Below, one piece after another: positions 6,434 to 8,372 of a stretch of 8,372 bases of DNA (positions are counted from its first letter, which is position 1; every line of letters begins with the position of its first letter). The stretch is taken from positions 1-8,372 of the forward strand of contig JAUWYT010000051.1 of assembly GCA_030615705.1 (NCBI GenBank), given 5' to 3'. The position numbers and the translations under genes were made by a program. The notes under the pieces are model-generated. The model saw only the letters and a list, made by a program, of their open reading frames with translations. It did no database searches and was not told the origin of the DNA. The DNA comes from Chloroflexota bacterium. Its GTDB lineage: Bacteria; Chloroflexota; Anaerolineae; VGOG01.

Positions 6434-8315
6434 GAAAGTTCTGGCCGCTAACCGGGGCGAGATAGCCGTGCGCATCATAAGGGCCTGCCGGGAGCTGGGA
6501 CTGGAAACTGTGGCCGTTTACTCCAAAGTGGACCGCACAGCGCTTCACGTCCGCTACGCCGACGAGGCATACCCTATCGGCCCGGCACCGGTGCAGGAGA
6601 GCTACCTTCGTTGGGAAAGGATCATTGATGTGGCCATCAAGGCCGGAGCCGATGCCGTTCACCCCGGCTACGGCTTCCTGGCCGGAAACCCTGCTTTCGC
6701 CGAGGCCTGCCGGGAGGCGGGGCTTATCTTCGTCGGCCCGAACCCGCAAACCATCAGGCTGATGAGCGATAAAATAGCCGCCCGCTCCGTGGTGAAGGCT
6801 GCCGGCGTGGCTATTGCCCCTGGAACCGACTATAGCCTGAGCGATGAGGAACTTATCGCCGCTGCCGAAGAATTAGGCTACCCTCTGCTCATCAAGCCGG
6901 CCCATGGCGGAGGGGGCAAGGGCATGCGCATCGTCGAATCTCCAGAGGAAATGCCAAGGGCGCTCGCTGCCGCACGAAGGGAATCCAAAGCCGTCTTCGG
7001 AGACGACGTCCTTTACCTGGAAAAAATCGTGGAGGGGGCGCGCCACATCGAATTCCAAATCCTGGCTGATAGCTTCGGCAACGTCATCCACCTCGGCGAA
7101 AGGGAATGCTCCATCCAGCGCCGCCACCAAAAGCTTATCGAGGAAGCCCCTTCCAGAGCACTTGACGAGGAGTTGCGCCGGAGGATGGGCGAGGCGGCCG
7201 TCAAAGTGGCTCGCACGGTGGGTTATCTCAACGCGGGCACAGTGGAGTTCCTGCTGGACAAGGACAAGAACTTCTATTTCATAGAGACGAACTGCCGCCT
7301 CCAGGTGGAGCATCCTGTAACCGAGATGGTCACCGGGATTGACATCGTCAAGGAGCAGTTGCGTGTCGCCTCGGGCCGCAGGTTGCGCTACAGCCAGGAC
7401 GGTGTGAGGCTCAGAGGCTGGGCCATTGAATGCCGTATCATAGCCGAGGACCCCTACAAAGGTTTCCTCCCCTCCCCCGGGCGCATCACGGGCCTTTATG
7501 AGCCCTCGGGCCCGGGCGTGCGGGTGGACAGCGGTGTCTACGAGGGATTCGAGGTCTCCCTCTATTACGATTCCCTCATCGGGAAACTGGTCGCCTGGGG
7601 GGAGACGAGGGGGGAGGCCATCCTGAGGATGCGAAGGGCCCTGGACGAATATCGCATAGTTGGCATCAAGACCAATATCCCCTTCCACCAGCAAATAGTG
7701 AACGACACCCGCTTCATCGGCGGCCAATTCGACACGAAATTTGTGGAGCACCGCTTCTCAATGGTCGAGAGTGAGCGTGAGGAGCATTTGGAGGTGGTGG
7801 CCATAGCCGCCACGCTGTTTGCACAGTCCTCCAACCGAATCCCGCCTCAAAGCGTGATCCCTGAGGACGAGGCGCCGGGAGGCCCTGCGATGAGGTATAT
7901 TGCCACCGTCGGGGATAAAAGTTTCACCATCGAGATTGACGGTGGGGAGATGACCGTTGACGGCCAGAGACGGGCCGTTGACATCAAGAGAATTGACGGC
8001 GTCTCCCTCTACTCTCTCCTCATCGAAAGCAATTCATACGAGGTCTTCGTGGAAGAAAAGAAAGGGGAGTATCAGATTCTCTTAGAAGGAGAGCTGTACT
8101 CCGTGCGAGTAGAGGTCAAGGAAGTTTTGGGCAAGCCATCTGGGGCAGGAGCGGTCGCGGCCATTGCGGCGGCCATCGCCAGCCTGTTAGAGGAGGTGCC
8201 TGAGGCGAGGCTAGAGGTTGTTCCATCCCCAGAGAGGGGGCTCAGCTCGTGGGCCTTTTGGGGGAGGTACCGGCAACTCATGAGATCGAGGGAATTGAGG
8301 AGGGGCCGCAGATGA
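6426..8315 (+). CDS. accC: Biotin carboxylase with BT-like domain and OadG-derived tail (chimeric C-terminus)
   Basis: The protein has 629 residues, against ~445-500 for a plain biotin carboxylase. Residues 1-~447 are a biotin carboxylase, which uses ATP and bicarbonate to carboxylate carrier-bound biotin: KVLAANRGEIAVRIIRACRE (4-23), HPGYGFLAGNPAF (79-91), ATP loop KPAHGGGGKGMRIV (157-170), RRHQKLIEE (232-240), and metal/catalytic stretch FIETNCRLQVEHPVTE (285-300) with Glu287, Asn289, Arg291 and Glu295 kept. Thr288 and Cys290 differ from the usual E-M-N-(T/P/A)-R. Residues ~489-567 (MRYIATVGDKSFTIEI..., ELYSVRVEV) look like the BT domain / N-terminal domain of larger biotin carriers, but no biotinyl domain (EAMKM) follows. 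Residues ~575-629 (AVAAIAAAIASLLEEV, LSSWAFWGRYRQLMRSREL) instead resemble the C-terminus of OadG. AGGAGG at 6416-6421 is four bases before ATG. The 3' end overlaps the carrier gene as ATGA. Biotin would be supplied in trans by that carrier. Confidence 0.9.
   Translation: MFKKVLAANRGEIAVRIIRACRELGLETVAVYSKVDRTALHVRYADEAYPIGPAPVQESYLRWERIIDVAIKAGADAVHPGYGFLAGNPAFAEACREAGLIFVGPNPQTIRLMSDKIAARSVVKAAGVAIAPGTDYSLSDEELIAAAEELGYPLLIKPAHGGGGKGMRIVESPEEMPRALAAARRESKAVFGDDVLYLEKIVEGARHIEFQILADSFGNVIHLGERECSIQRRHQKLIEEAPSRALDEELRRRMGEAAVKVARTVGYLNAGTVEFLLDKDKNFYFIETNCRLQVEHPVTEMVTGIDIVKEQLRVASGRRLRYSQDGVRLRGWAIECRIIAEDPYKGFLPSPGRITGLYEPSGPGVRVDSGVYEGFEVSLYYDSLIGKLVAWGETRGEAILRMRRALDEYRIVGIKTNIPFHQQIVNDTRFIGGQFDTKFVEHRFSMVESEREEHLEVVAIAATLFAQSSNRIPPQSVIPEDEAPGGPAMRYIATVGDKSFTIEIDGGEMTVDGQRRAVDIKRIDGVSLYSLLIESNSYEVFVEEKKGEYQILLEGELYSVRVEVKEVLGKPSGAGAVAAIAAAIASLLEEVPEARLEVVPSPERGLSSWAFWGRYRQLMRSRELRRGRR
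7877..7882 (+). promoter_or_regulatory. Relic or active internal ribosome binding site within accC
   Basis: GGGAGG lies 7 bases before the in-frame ATG at 7890 (Met489), exactly where the BT-like / carrier N-terminal domain begins (MRYIATVGDKS). This looks like the start of a formerly separate gene now fused in frame to accC. If still used, it would give a 141-residue protein. Confidence 0.35.
8148..8312 (+). other. OadG C-terminal-like segment fused to biotin carboxylase
   Basis: Residues 575-629 of the biotin carboxylase ORF read AVAAIAAAIASLLEEV then LSSWAFWGRYRQLMRSREL. This is the arrangement I know from OadG C-termini: an Ala-rich helix, a linker, then S-S-(P)-W-x-x-x-G-R and a basic end. 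The downstream neighbour is a stand-alone biotin carrier, as in intact oadG-carrier operons. Similarity was judged by eye. Confidence 0.55.
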
Positions 8316-8372
8316 GGAGGTTTAGGCTCAACGTCAACGGCAAGTGGTATGATGTTGAGGTGGGGGACCTGA
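8312..8372 (+). CDS. Biotin carboxyl carrier protein, N-terminal fragment (cut by window end)
   Basis: Only 20 codons are visible: MRRFRLNVNGKWYDVEVGDL. This matches the usual beginning of stand-alone biotin/lipoyl carriers of the OadA/methylmalonyl-CoA decarboxylase type (M-R-K-F-R-V-x-V-N-G-K-x-Y-x-V-E-V). The biotinyl domain with its EAMKM lysine would lie beyond the window. The ATG overlaps the accC stop as ATGA, and AGGAGG at 8298-8303 sits 8 bases before it, so translation is probably coupled. It is the likely carrier for the biotin carboxylase (which lacks a biotinyl domain) and for the PccB-type carboxyltransferase. Confidence 0.75.
   Translation, partial: MRRFRLNVNGKWYDVEVGDL

Noticed and set aside
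1..8372. Avoidance of GATATC as evidence of restriction specificity
   Set aside because: One site is found where roughly one to two are expected by chance at this length and composition. This is uninformative.

Overview
The window carries part of a bacterial acyl-CoA catabolism locus of moderately high G+C, all on the + strand. A restriction-modification gene and the debris of a decarboxylase operon interrupt it. The carboxylase and decarboxylase proteins (PccB-type carboxyltransferase, biotin carboxylase, OadA/OadG pieces, stand-alone biotin carrier) resemble sets I associate with Chloroflexota (Dehalococcoidia-like) or other anaerobic or soil/subsurface bacteria. That assignment is a guess from memory, because no marker gene is present.

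Layout. (1) 1-1104: an acyl-CoA dehydrogenase cut by the window edge, with an apparent +1 frameshift near base 39. (2) 1200-3107: one 635-residue polypeptide joining a complete EcoRV-type restriction endonuclease (about 1-258) to a D12-class DNA adenine methyltransferase (about 290-635). (3) 3141-4691: a PccB-type acyl-CoA carboxylase carboxyltransferase. (4) 4749-5834: a fold-type I PLP aminotransferase with a short N-terminus. (5) 5835-6425: no intact gene. Bases 5888-6359 hold the C-terminal part of an OadA / transcarboxylase-5S type carboxyltransferase spread over three reading frames, followed through an ATGA overlap by the first ~20 codons of oadG. (6) 6426-8315: a biotin carboxylase with two extra C-terminal segments: a BT-like / carrier N-terminal-like domain, and a tail that looks like the missing C-terminus of OadG. 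(7) 8312-8372: the start of a stand-alone biotin carrier protein.

How the genes fit together. Biotin carboxylase, PccB-type carboxyltransferase and the downstream carrier could form an acyl-CoA (propionyl-CoA-like) carboxylase. The acyl-CoA dehydrogenase and aminotransferase would feed it from amino- or fatty-acid breakdown. The R-M gene is unrelated to this pathway and lies between two catabolic genes with short spacers.

Two points deserve most attention. The first is the EcoRV-like endonuclease and methyltransferase in a single chain, with the EcoRV DNA-reading loops conserved. The second is the mosaic around accC: the beginning of oadG lies just before accC and what looks like its end is fused to the accC C-terminus, as if accC plus a carrier fragment had landed inside an oadA-oadG-carrier operon. 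All functional statements rest on motif recognition by eye; no database search was run.
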